Shown here piece after piece: positions 8,249-16,350 of a stretch of 64,000 nt of DNA; the first letter of the stretch is position 1, and every line of letters starts with the position of its first letter. The DNA comes from Pedobacter hartonius (lineage in GTDB: Bacteria > Bacteroidota > Bacteroidia > Sphingobacteriales > Sphingobacteriaceae), in assembly GCF_900107535.1 (NCBI RefSeq), contig NZ_FNRA01000016.1, positions 25,286-89,285 on the forward strand, given 5' to 3'. Made by a program: the position numbers and the translations under genes. The notes under the pieces are model-generated. The model worked only from the letters and a program-made list of their open reading frames with translations, had not been told where the DNA came from and searched no databases.

Positions 8249-10105
8249 ATGAAGATTGTTATTGCAGAAAAACCATCCGTTGCACGTGAGCTCGCTAAAG
8301 TATTTGGCGCAACGGTTAAGAAAGACGGATACATTGAAGGGAAAGGATACTCTTTCACCTGGGCATTCGGGCATCTCCTGCAACTGGCACCTCCTCAGGA
8401 ATACGGATTTATCGGCTGGAGAAGACAACACCTGCCAATGCTGCCGGCTAAGTTCAAGCTGTCAATCAGGAAGATTAAAACCAAAGACGGTTTTGTAGAA
8501 GATCCGGGTGTAAGGAAACAGCTGGATATCATCAAAAAGCTGTTCGACGAGTCTACTGAGATCATCGTGGCAACGGATGCCGGGAGGGAAGGGGAACTTA
8601 TTTTCCGCTATATCTATTACTTCCTGAAATGTAAAAAGCCATTCAAGCGGCTCTGGATCTCTTCGCAAACTGACGAAGCGATCAAAGAAGGATTCCGGAA
8701 CCTTAAGCAGGGTACGGATTACGATACGCTGTTCAACTCGGCGCATTGCAGGTCAGAGTCTGACTGGCTGGTGGGGATGAACGCTACACAGGCACTCAGT
8801 ATCTCTGCAGGTGCACGTTCGGTATTGTCGCTCGGAAGGGTACAAACACCTACGCTGGCAATGATCTGTTCAAGATATATTGAAATAAAGAATTTTGTAC
8901 CCCAGTTATACTTTCAGCTGGGCATTCAGCTGGATAAAGACGGACAATTGTTTAAGGCGGTGTCTGTGGCCAACTTCAATATAAAAGAAGAAGCCCAGGC
9001 GCTGTTTGATAAAATTGAGGATGTCCCTTCGGGTTTCCCTAACGGAGGAAAGATCCTCGATGTGGAGGCCAAACCGAGGAAAGAACCGCCACCGCTGCTG
9101 CATGACCTGAGCAGCTTACAACAGGAAGCCAACAAGCGTAAAGGGTATACGGCAGATCAGACGCTGAACCTGCTGCAAAACCTGTATGAAAGTAAACTGG
9201 TGTCCTATCCCCGTACCGGGAGTCGTTATATCGGGGATGATGTATTTGCCGGAGTGCCGCAACTGATCAGTCAGCTGACCACACATTCCTACTTCGGGAA
9301 ATCGGCTGAGTTCCTGCAAACCATCCCGCTGAATAAAAGAAGCGTAAATGCAAAGAAAGTAACGGATCACCATGCCATATTACCTACAGGAGTGACACCG
9401 CAGGGCCTGAGCTCCGACAGACAGGCCATCTATAATATGGTAGTTGCCCGGATGCTTGAAGCCTTCCACCAGGAATGTGTAAAGGAAGTCACCAAAATCA
9501 CCATTGAATCGGGTTCCATATTTATTGCCAACGGAACGGTGATCCGCTCTGCAGGATGGCGCTCGGTACTGAATGATAAAGACGAGGAGAAAAAGGATGA
9601 AGACAACCCATCACTTCCTACAGTGAAAAAAGGAGCAGAACTACCGATCGTGGAGAAGGTTTTCCTGGAAAAACAAACCAAGCCGAAGGCCTTATATAAT
9701 GAAGCCTCGCTGCTGAAAGCGCTCGAAACCTCAGGTAAAGAGATTGAAGATGAAGAGCTCCGCTACGCAATGAAGGACAGTGGTTTAGGTACGCCGGCTA
9801 CACGTGCATCGATCATCGAGACCCTGATCACCAGGGAGTATATACAGAGGGAAAAAAGGAACCTTGTGCCTACGCATAAAGGGCTTTCCGTATACGATGT
9901 GGTGAAGGACCAGAAGATCGCCCAGGCAGAACTCACAGGTTCCTGGGAGAAACGCCTGGAAGAGATCCGTTCGGGCGCCTCGGTGAAGGACTTTAAGGCG
10001 GAGATCTCTGAATACACGCGCTCCATCACCAACGAGCTGCTGGCGGCAGGGGCCGGACTGGCGGAAAAGCTGATGCCTAAAAAGGAAGACACTCCAGTAG
10101 TGTAA
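8249..10105 (+). CDS. topB: DNA topoisomerase III (type IA)
   Basis: The 618-residue enzyme relaxes and decatenates DNA through a transient 5'-phosphotyrosine. The Toprim domain starts at once with Ile-Ala-Glu-Lys-Pro-Ser-Val-Ala and contains the Asp-Ala-Gly-Arg-Glu-Gly-Glu acidic motif. The catalytic Tyr is about residue 320 in Ser-Tyr-Pro-Arg-Thr-Gly-Ser. The C-terminus has no cysteine clusters, so it ends without zinc fingers. A TTG two codons upstream is possible, but the ATG at 8249 gives the family N-terminus exactly. A paralogous topoisomerase I lies at 55-57.6 kb. Confidence 0.93.
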   Translation: MKIVIAEKPSVARELAKVFGATVKKDGYIEGKGYSFTWAFGHLLQLAPPQEYGFIGWRRQHLPMLPAKFKLSIRKIKTKDGFVEDPGVRKQLDIIKKLFDESTEIIVATDAGREGELIFRYIYYFLKCKKPFKRLWISSQTDEAIKEGFRNLKQGTDYDTLFNSAHCRSESDWLVGMNATQALSISAGARSVLSLGRVQTPTLAMICSRYIEIKNFVPQLYFQLGIQLDKDGQLFKAVSVANFNIKEEAQALFDKIEDVPSGFPNGGKILDVEAKPRKEPPPLLHDLSSLQQEANKRKGYTADQTLNLLQNLYESKLVSYPRTGSRYIGDDVFAGVPQLISQLTTHSYFGKSAEFLQTIPLNKRSVNAKKVTDHHAILPTGVTPQGLSSDRQAIYNMVVARMLEAFHQECVKEVTKITIESGSIFIANGTVIRSAGWRSVLNDKDEEKKDEDNPSLPTVKKGAELPIVEKVFLEKQTKPKALYNEASLLKALETSGKEIEDEELRYAMKDSGLGTPATRASIIETLITREYIQREKRNLVPTHKGLSVYDVVKDQKIAQAELTGSWEKRLEEIRSGASVKDFKAEISEYTRSITNELLAAGAGLAEKLMPKKEDTPVV

Positions 10106-10462
10106 GGGAACACAGGGGCGTGTTTACAAAAGCAGACCTTACTGTAACGGAAATATTTCGCAATAAACAGCTCGCTGCTTCGTTTACGCCATTAACGATA
10201 GCCGTAAATTCCTGATAGAAGAAAAATTGATAAAGAACACTGGGTTCTGCAATATGCTTCGTAAGATCCCGAAGATGATCTTTTATAAAAAAGGGAATGC
10301 TGTTTTCGAACGTGCATTCCCTGATACCAGGGAATGGGAGAGAAATCTTAATATATCACCAGATACTACTAACTTCATTCATCTAAGATCAACAAAAGAT
10401 TAATTTTTCTGCAACTGACATTTTTTATCGTAATTTTTTGTATTTTGTATGTCCTAAAATGA
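10106..10462 (+). other. 357-bp spacer upstream of the Ter operon with a possible gene remnant and overlapping hairpins
   Basis: One plus-strand frame stays open from 10167 to a stop at 10401-10403, about 78 codons, with an internal ATG at 10254 (49 residues). The protein is not recognised and no good upstream start exists, so it may be a remnant. Inside it are two overlapping hairpins: 10293-10300 with 10314-10321, and 10315-10323 with 10328-10336. The last 60 bp are T-rich, with a possible -7 box near 10440 for the HAD gene. Confidence 0.35.
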
Positions 10463-11152
10463 ATGATGAAAAGATATAAACACTATTCTTTCGATCTCTG
10501 GCTCACACTGATCAGGTCTGATCCTGCTTTCAAACAGGAGCGGGCGAAGATCTTTCATGCCCGGTACAACCCCCTAAAAAAATCTTTTGACGAAGTTGTC
10601 ACAATTTTCAGGAATGTGGATCTAATGTGCAACAGTATCAACGAAAGAACGGGCAAAAATATCGATGCCGATGAAATGTACCTGATGGTGATCAGCATCA
10701 TGAACGACTATAAGCCCGGATTTGCAGCCGTGGATACTGAAGCACTATACCTTGAAATGGAAGCGTTATTGTTCAATTATATGCCTCACCTCTACTGCGG
10801 GAACACGGCAGACCTGCTGGGCAGTCTGAAAGAGTCTTCAACGCTGAGCCTGCTGAGCAATACGGGCTTTATCCGCGGGATAACGCTCCGGAAGGTCTTA
10901 GGGGCACTCGAACTGGACCAGTTCCTGGATTTCCAGCTGTACTCAGACGAAGTGCGGCTGTCAAAACCAAACAAAGCTTTCTTCCAGCTGATGCTGGACC
11001 AGCTCAACCGCAGGGAACAAGGCGGGCTGGAACTCCATGAGATCGTCCATGTAGGGGATAACCCCGTTGCGGATGTCCATGGCGCCAATCAGCTGGGCAT
11101 ACACAGTGTGCTAATTAACTCAAATCAGCAACCCATAACCTGTTTAAGATGA
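10463..11152 (+). CDS. HAD-superfamily hydrolase, first gene of the Ter operon
   Basis: The 229-residue product has HAD motif I with nucleophile Asp at residue 11 in Phe-Asp-Leu-Trp-Leu-Thr-Leu, motif II Ser in Leu-Leu-Ser-Asn-Thr-Gly near 133, motif III Lys in Ser-Lys-Pro-Asn near 168, and motif IV Gly-Asp-Asn-x-x-x-Asp near 197. Trp replaces the usual second Asp of the phosphatase DxD motif, as DxY does in haloacid dehalogenases. HAD proteins occur with phosphoribosyltransferases in Ter loci, where they are proposed to help make a nucleoside-like metabolite. The gene overlaps the next by 4 nt. The substrate is unknown. Confidence 0.82.
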   Translation: MMKRYKHYSFDLWLTLIRSDPAFKQERAKIFHARYNPLKKSFDEVVTIFRNVDLMCNSINERTGKNIDADEMYLMVISIMNDYKPGFAAVDTEALYLEMEALLFNYMPHLYCGNTADLLGSLKESSTLSLLSNTGFIRGITLRKVLGALELDQFLDFQLYSDEVRLSKPNKAFFQLMLDQLNRREQGGLELHEIVHVGDNPVADVHGANQLGIHSVLINSNQQPITCLR

Positions 11153-11988
11153 ATTTAACAAAGTCATATGCTTTACATCAGATCCATCACGCGGAAATAT
11201 TCGGATTTGATCCCAATGCCTATTCAAGGTTTAAGTTCGGGGATGACCTGGTCGCAAAGGAATTTGGTGAGCAGCTTGCTGCGGGCTTCATTTCCGGCTA
11301 TCTGCAGGATAATTTTATTGAGAACCAGATCGTGGTGATCTCCAGTCCTTATTCTTTTATTCCTACGGCCACCTTTGCCATGAAGAACTACTTCATCCAT
11401 CAGCTCAACCGCTGGATGGTAGATAACGGCGGGCTGGTAGTACAGGAGGCAAAGGTGCACCGCACGATCACCTATAAGGAAGACTACGGTGCCCTGAGCG
11501 CCGAGGAGCGCATGAACCTGATCGGGAATGACTCCTTTCATATCGACAAACACTTCCTGGACCATAAAACCCTGCTGTTCCTCGATGATATCCGCATCAC
11601 CGGAAGTCATGAACGGATGATCCTGAAGATGGTAGATGAATACCAGATGAAGAATGATATCCACCTGCTTTATTTTGCTGAACTGGCGAATAAAGATATT
11701 CACCCCAACGTAGAAAATTTGCTTAATTATCACCAGGTAAAATCTATATTTGACCTTGACGGGATTGTTAAAAGTGGTTCCTTCTCTTTCAATACCAGGA
11801 TAGTTAAATATATATTGAATACCGATTTCAGCAGTTTTTCTATATTTATTGCAAATCAAACAGAAGAGTTTATCAATATGTTGTATAATTTGGCATTAGG
11901 TAACGGGTATCATACGATAGATGCCTATACGCTAAACCTGAACTACATTAAAAATCAGATTAATACTAAAAAATATAAATTAATATAA
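11149..11988 (+). CDS. Ter-associated phosphoribosyltransferase-fold protein
   Basis: The 279-residue product contains a PRPP-binding signature at about residues 142-153: hydrophobic run, Asp146-Asp147, then Ile-Arg-Ile-Thr151-Gly152-Ser. Other regions, including Ser-Ser-Pro-Tyr-Ser-Phe-Ile-Pro-Thr-Ala near 65, fit a long type I PRTase-like protein of the kind found in Ter gene clusters. The proposed role in such clusters is to attach a ribose phosphate to a base-like acceptor. Here it overlaps the HAD gene (ATGA) and lies 1 nt before the first terD, which ties it to the stress module. The acceptor is unknown. Confidence 0.75.
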   Translation: MNLTKSYALHQIHHAEIFGFDPNAYSRFKFGDDLVAKEFGEQLAAGFISGYLQDNFIENQIVVISSPYSFIPTATFAMKNYFIHQLNRWMVDNGGLVVQEAKVHRTITYKEDYGALSAEERMNLIGNDSFHIDKHFLDHKTLLFLDDIRITGSHERMILKMVDEYQMKNDIHLLYFAELANKDIHPNVENLLNYHQVKSIFDLDGIVKSGSFSFNTRIVKYILNTDFSSFSIFIANQTEEFINMLYNLALGNGYHTIDAYTLNLNYIKNQINTKKYKLI

Positions 11989-11989
11989 A

Positions 11990-12544
11990 ATGGCTATAAA
12001 CTTGCAAAAGGGGCAGCGCGAAAATCTTGATGCCCCGAAATTTACTATAGGCCTTGGATGGGATACCAATAGTTCCGCTACAGGCACCGATTTTGACCTT
12101 GATGCTTCTCTTTTTTTATTGGGCGACAACAAAAAGATCGTATCTGATGAACACTTTGTTTTTTACAACAACCTGATCTCTCCGGACGGAGCAGTAGAAC
12201 ATACAGGCGATAACCTGACAGGGGATGGCGATGGCGACGATGAGCAGGTGAAAGTAGACCTGTCAAAGACAGATGCGAAGGTAACAGAGATCTGTATCGT
12301 GGTGACGATCCATGAAGCTGAATCCCGCAGGCAGAATTTCGGACAGGTAAGAAATTCCTTTATCCGTATTGTTGACGCGGTGACCAACCAGGAGATCCTG
12401 AAATATGAACTCGAAGAGGATTTCTCTATCGAAACCGCAGTGGAATTCGGAAGGATCTACAAACGTGAAGGAAAATGGAAATTTGAAGCTGTAGGAGTAG
12501 GGATGAAAGGTGGCCTGCAGGATTATCTTAATAAATATCAATAA
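11990..12544 (+). CDS. TerD-family calcium-binding stress protein (copy 1)
   Basis: The 184-residue protein belongs to the TerD/TerE/CAB family. It starts with the Leu-Gln-Lys-Gly-Gln-Arg signature, then Gly-Leu-Gly-Trp-Asp, the Phe-Asp-Leu-Asp-Ala-Ser strand near residues 34-39, Asp-Asn-Leu-Thr-Gly-Asp-Gly-Asp-Gly-Asp-Asp near 75-85 (acidic calcium-site loop), and a Trp-Lys-Phe-Glu-Ala-Val-Gly C-terminal strand. TerD proteins are cytoplasmic or membrane-associated calcium-binding jellyroll-like proteins linked to tellurite, phage and oxidative stress resistance. It lies 1 nt after the PRTase gene and 6 nt before a second copy. Confidence 0.93.
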   Translation: MAINLQKGQRENLDAPKFTIGLGWDTNSSATGTDFDLDASLFLLGDNKKIVSDEHFVFYNNLISPDGAVEHTGDNLTGDGDGDDEQVKVDLSKTDAKVTEICIVVTIHEAESRRQNFGQVRNSFIRIVDAVTNQEILKYELEEDFSIETAVEFGRIYKREGKWKFEAVGVGMKGGLQDYLNKYQ

Positions 12545-12550
12545 GCAATT

Positions 12551-13165
12551 ATGGCAATTAATCTTCAAAAAGGACAGCGTATCAGTCTTGAAAAAACCAA
12601 TGGAACCAAATTACAGCAGGTTTGTATAGGGATCAACTGGGGAGCCATTGAAAAGAAAGGCCTGTTTGGCTTTGGTTCTTCTAAAGTTGCGGTAGACCTG
12701 GATGCAAGCTGTGCAGTCTATAATGAAAGCAAACAGCTGATGGAAGTGGTATATTTCGGTAACCTGGCTTCCAAAGACGGCTCAATCAAACATAGCGGGG
12801 ACGACCGTACAGGTGATACCGGCGGGGATGACGGACTGGATAACGAGGTGATCACGGTAGACCTGTCCAGGCTTCCTGCAACAGCAAGTTATGTGGCCTT
12901 TGTGCTTAACAGCTTCCAGGGACAGGATTTTGCTTCGATCCCTTTTGCCTCAATCAGGATCTATGAAGGAACGGCCACACGCGTGAACGAGGTATTTGCA
13001 ACCTATGATATTGCGCATGGTGCCGGTTTTGCCGGCCATGTATCAATGGTAATGGGGGTGTTCTACAAAAAGAACGGCGATTGGAAGTTCAACGCGATCG
13101 GGGAACCTACAAAAGACAGGAAACTGGAGCAAACCGTACAAACGGTAATGCAAAACTACCTGTAA
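12551..13165 (+). CDS. TerD-family stress protein (copy 2, TerZ-like)
   Basis: The 204-residue paralogue shares the first ten residues with the preceding TerD copy but has a longer middle (Gly-Leu-Phe-Gly-Phe-Gly insert near 38) and the loop Gly-Asp-Asp-Arg-Thr-Gly-Asp near 83-89 followed by Gly-Gly-Asp-Asp-Gly-Leu-Asp, the calcium-binding type seen in TerZ/TerD. It keeps Val-Asp-Leu-Asp-Ala-Ser and the final Trp-Lys-Phe-Asn-Ala-Ile-Gly. The pair probably arose by tandem duplication and divergence and may assemble together. It is 50-70 bp upstream of telA. Confidence 0.92.
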   Translation: MAINLQKGQRISLEKTNGTKLQQVCIGINWGAIEKKGLFGFGSSKVAVDLDASCAVYNESKQLMEVVYFGNLASKDGSIKHSGDDRTGDTGGDDGLDNEVITVDLSRLPATASYVAFVLNSFQGQDFASIPFASIRIYEGTATRVNEVFATYDIAHGAGFAGHVSMVMGVFYKKNGDWKFNAIGEPTKDRKLEQTVQTVMQNYL

Positions 13166-13215
13166 TTTAAATATTTTTCAGCTGATGCCGGTTTGTTTGA
13201 ATCGGTTTCAGCTTC

Positions 13216-14343
13216 ATGCTCAATTTTAATGTTATGGAAACAAACGCTCAGGAACTATCCAATACTACACCCGCTACTACACCTGCGAAATTAGATAAGG
13301 ACGGAAATGTAGATCTTACTGCGCTTAGTCCGCAGGAGATATCAAAGTATAATGACCTCAATAAGTCGCTCGAGCCATCTGATGTCAATTCAATCCTGAA
13401 CTATGGGGCGGATACACAGAATGCCATGGAGAAATATAGTAATGATTTCCTGGCTTCGGTGCGTACGTATAACAGTGGCGATGTGGGTGTACTGATCAAT
13501 GAACTGCTGACGGAGCTGAATTATATTGACGTGTCTGAGCTGGAACAGGGTAGCTTTAAGTCTTTCATTTCAAAAATCCCTTTTCTGAAGAACCTCGTGG
13601 TGGATGTGAAAAAGCTTTTCCAGAAGTATGATGTAGTGGTGAATAATATTGATAAGATTACCAATAAAATCAAAGCCGGCAGACTGAACTCGCTGAAGGA
13701 CAACAGTTCTCTGCAGACGATGTTTGAAAGTAACGTTTCCTATATCCACCAGATGGAGGAACTGATCATCTCCGGGCAGATCAAATACAATGAACTCAGT
13801 GTGAAACTTGCCGAAATGGAAGGAAGGCCCGCAGATTTTGAAGATTATGAGATCGCCGACCTGAGGGACTTCCTGAGCCGCCTGGACAAGAGGCTGGCGG
13901 ATATGAAGATCGTGCGTTTCATCATGATGCAGTCCCTGGCACAGATCCGCCTGGTGCAGAACAACAATACTTCTGTAGCCGAGAAGGCACAATCGATCAT
14001 TTCTACCACGATCCCGGTCTGGAAAAACCAGCTGACCATCGCCGTAGCCCTGCAGCGCCAGAAGGCAAATGTAGAGATGCAGAAGAAGGTGTCTGACACG
14101 ACGAACACCATCCTGCAGAAAAACGCCGATATGCTCAAACAAAACAGCATTGATGTAGCTAAAGAGAATGAAAAAACTGTCGTATCTTTGGAAACCCTGA
14201 AGATGACTACCGCTTCGCTGATCTCCACACTGGATGAAGTGAAGAAAATTCATGAAGAGGGAGAGAAAAGCCGAAGGGTATTGGATACGGAATTGAAAAA
14301 CCTGGAAACTGAACTCAAGAAAAACGTTACGCAGGTTAAATAG
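13216..14343 (+). CDS. telA: TelA-family toxic anion resistance protein
   Basis: The product is a long helical protein of up to 375 residues typical of TelA/KlaA. It has no signal peptide, several coiled-coil segments and conserved blocks such as Ile-Pro-Phe at about 112-115, Leu-Ile-x-Ser-Gly-Gln near 180, and Thr-Thr-Ile-Pro-Val-Trp-Lys-x-Gln near 265-273. TelA is associated with tellurite and other toxic-anion resistance and with the Ter system, but its biochemical activity is unclear. The ATG at 13234, six codons in, is an equally possible start. The stop lies 6 nt before the next gene. Confidence 0.9.
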   Translation: MLNFNVMETNAQELSNTTPATTPAKLDKDGNVDLTALSPQEISKYNDLNKSLEPSDVNSILNYGADTQNAMEKYSNDFLASVRTYNSGDVGVLINELLTELNYIDVSELEQGSFKSFISKIPFLKNLVVDVKKLFQKYDVVVNNIDKITNKIKAGRLNSLKDNSSLQTMFESNVSYIHQMEELIISGQIKYNELSVKLAEMEGRPADFEDYEIADLRDFLSRLDKRLADMKIVRFIMMQSLAQIRLVQNNNTSVAEKAQSIISTTIPVWKNQLTIAVALQRQKANVEMQKKVSDTTNTILQKNADMLKQNSIDVAKENEKTVVSLETLKMTTASLISTLDEVKKIHEEGEKSRRVLDTELKNLETELKKNVTQVK

Positions 14344-14349
14344 TTAAGG

Positions 14350-15312
14350 ATGGATGAACATGCTGCCAGTATATTAAAGGAGTCTGATCAGATGATCAGC
14401 CGCCTGCAGCTCCTGTCTGTATTTTTTCAGGAGGAGGTAGTGTATAAAATATTCCTGCGCAGCCAGGTCATCCATCAGTTATTTGCTGATAACCCCCAGC
14501 TCCCCATTGATAAGCTGGAACTTTTTCACCTGCAGTTTACCACCAGTGTGATAGAACTGCTCAGAAAGATCAAGAAAAGCAACGAGAAAAACGTAACGCT
14601 CATTGATGACGAGATCCGGCTGAACAGGGAGGTGATAGCAAAACTGAACGAAACGCTGGTGAATGAGCAGAGCTTCATCGCCGGTAAACAGCGCCAGGCA
14701 CTGAAGATCAATAACTCGCTGAGAAACCTTTACGAGGTGCTGTCAGACCTGACTACAGATTTCCCCTTCGTAAAAAACGTCAGTCAGTTCAGCGCGCGTT
14801 TTGCAAAGGATTTTTATTATACCATCTCTTCAGATCAGCTTGCTCAACTGATTGACTATGATTCAGGTACTGTGTATGCAAACCAATATGCTACTATTGA
14901 ACGTAAGCTGATGGGGCTGCTCTGTAAGTATGATTTTAAAACTGAATTTGTATACGGGCTGAAGTCCGGAACGCTGATCATTGAGGTCTATAAATTCCTG
15001 GATACGGGCCAATATTTTCTGTTTTATCCCGCAAGGAACCTGTTTCTTTTTTGTACGCCTGAAGAACTGGCAGGGGCAGATTTCTCGGGCACATCATCTG
15101 AGAAAGTCCGCATGATCCAGGAGCTGGCCTATAAAAATGATAAGCTGCAAAGTAATGCCGCTTCGGTGAAAACCTATATTCCTGCCGGGATCATCAGGCT
15201 GCTGGAAGAGAACTATGCGAAAATAGCTGATATCGATTTCCTTAATAACCTGAATAATTTTGATGTTCAGGCCAATATCCTGAAGTCGATGCTGAATACA
15301 GATATGCTTTAG
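14350..15312 (+). CDS. Unrecognised coiled-coil protein, last gene of the Ter operon
   Basis: I do not recognise the 320-residue product. It has no signal peptide or membrane segment. The first half is helical and probably coiled-coil (about residues 55-130), with charged heptad-like stretches. The second half looks globular, with an aromatic-rich strand pattern (Tyr-Phe-Leu-Phe-Tyr-Pro, then Leu-Phe-Leu-Phe) at about 220-240, followed by more helices. It starts 6 nt after telA, so it is almost certainly co-expressed with the Ter genes and may be a structural or sensor partner of TelA. The function is not known. Confidence 0.75.
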   Translation: MDEHAASILKESDQMISRLQLLSVFFQEEVVYKIFLRSQVIHQLFADNPQLPIDKLELFHLQFTTSVIELLRKIKKSNEKNVTLIDDEIRLNREVIAKLNETLVNEQSFIAGKQRQALKINNSLRNLYEVLSDLTTDFPFVKNVSQFSARFAKDFYYTISSDQLAQLIDYDSGTVYANQYATIERKLMGLLCKYDFKTEFVYGLKSGTLIIEVYKFLDTGQYFLFYPARNLFLFCTPEELAGADFSGTSSEKVRMIQELAYKNDKLQSNAASVKTYIPAGIIRLLEENYAKIADIDFLNNLNNFDVQANILKSMLNTDML

Positions 15313-15409
15313 CCGATTGTTCCGGTTTACTGGCAGCAGCTCCGGTATTCCCGCTTTACCCTTACCGACCGTTTTGCTGTCAGCCTTTAATTGATCTTAA
15401 CGGCAGCCC

Positions 15410-16240
15410 TTAATTTCTTTTTACTTTTTCAACAAGCAGGGCTAAAAGCTGTTCTGATATCTTTCCTGCTTTGCCGTCACCAACCGGCCTGCCGTCTATC
15501 TGAAGGACAGGTAAAATGTGTTTGGTGGTGCTGGTGATAAATGCTTCTCTGGCGTTCTGAAGTTCTTCCAGGGTAAATTCGCGCTCGGTGATCTTCAGCT
15601 CATGGTTTTCAAGGGACAGCAGGTTTTTACGCGTAACGCCCGGAAGTACGTCGCCCTTAGCGGTGATCACTTCCCCCTGTTCGCTCACGATAAAAAAGTT
15701 TGCCCTGGGAACTTCCTTCACCTGTCCGTTGTGGTGGTATAACACATCGTCTGCGTTGTTCTCTTTGATAAAGGGTTGCAGCCAGATGGCCATAGCATAA
15801 TCAATGGTTTTCATCCTGGCAAGCTGCCGCTGATAATCGTAGGTAAGGAGGCGAATCCCCCGGGTATTCAGCTCCAGGTCCATCAGGAAGTGCTGCTGGG
15901 TGATAATCAGGTTCTGTTTGTCAGGAAGCAGATAACCATCAGTGGAATAGCCGCCGGTGAGCGTAATCCTGATCCCGGAATCAGGAAGATCATTTTTTTC
16001 CATCAGTTCCGCCAGTATCGACTTCAGTTCCTCCCGGGAATAGGCAATGTTCAGGTGCATTTTATGGGCGGAATGGTAAAAACGGTCCAGATGGTCCTCC
16101 AGGAAAATTGGTTTGCCACCAATAGTTTTAAAGAAGTCAAAGATCCCGTACCCACGCTGTATAGCCAGATCCGTGATCAGCAGTGCAGCCTTGTCTTCCG
16201 TTATAAAAGTATCATTGATGTAAACATATTTTGTTGCCAT
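15410..16240 (-). CDS. Class IV (fold-type IV PLP) aminotransferase, BCAT / D-amino-acid aminotransferase / ADC lyase group
   Basis: The 276-residue product has the class IV fold: an N-terminal Gly-Tyr-Gly-Ile-Phe-Asp near residue 31, the Schiff-base Lys in Ala-Arg-Met-Lys-Thr-Ile-Asp-Tyr near 143, Glu in Val-Lys-Glu-Val-Pro-Arg-Ala-Asn-Phe-Phe near 175, and Pro-Gly-Val-Thr-Arg near 200. These residues are shared by branched-chain aminotransferases, D-alanine aminotransferases and 4-amino-4-deoxychorismate lyase, so the substrate cannot be assigned. It is a single gene facing the Ter operon convergently. Confidence 0.85.
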   Translation of the reverse strand: MATKYVYINDTFITEDKAALLITDLAIQRGYGIFDFFKTIGGKPIFLEDHLDRFYHSAHKMHLNIAYSREELKSILAELMEKNDLPDSGIRITLTGGYSTDGYLLPDKQNLIITQQHFLMDLELNTRGIRLLTYDYQRQLARMKTIDYAMAIWLQPFIKENNADDVLYHHNGQVKEVPRANFFIVSEQGEVITAKGDVLPGVTRKNLLSLENHELKITEREFTLEELQNAREAFITSTTKHILPVLQIDGRPVGDGKAGKISEQLLALLVEKVKRN

Positions 16241-16350
16241 TAGCCTGTTGGGTTGAGGTTTTGCAATATTAATAAAAAATCCGCGCGCTCTACATCTTCA
16301 ATACTTATATTCGTTGCCATTTGCTATTATTAATATTATAAACATTTTCG

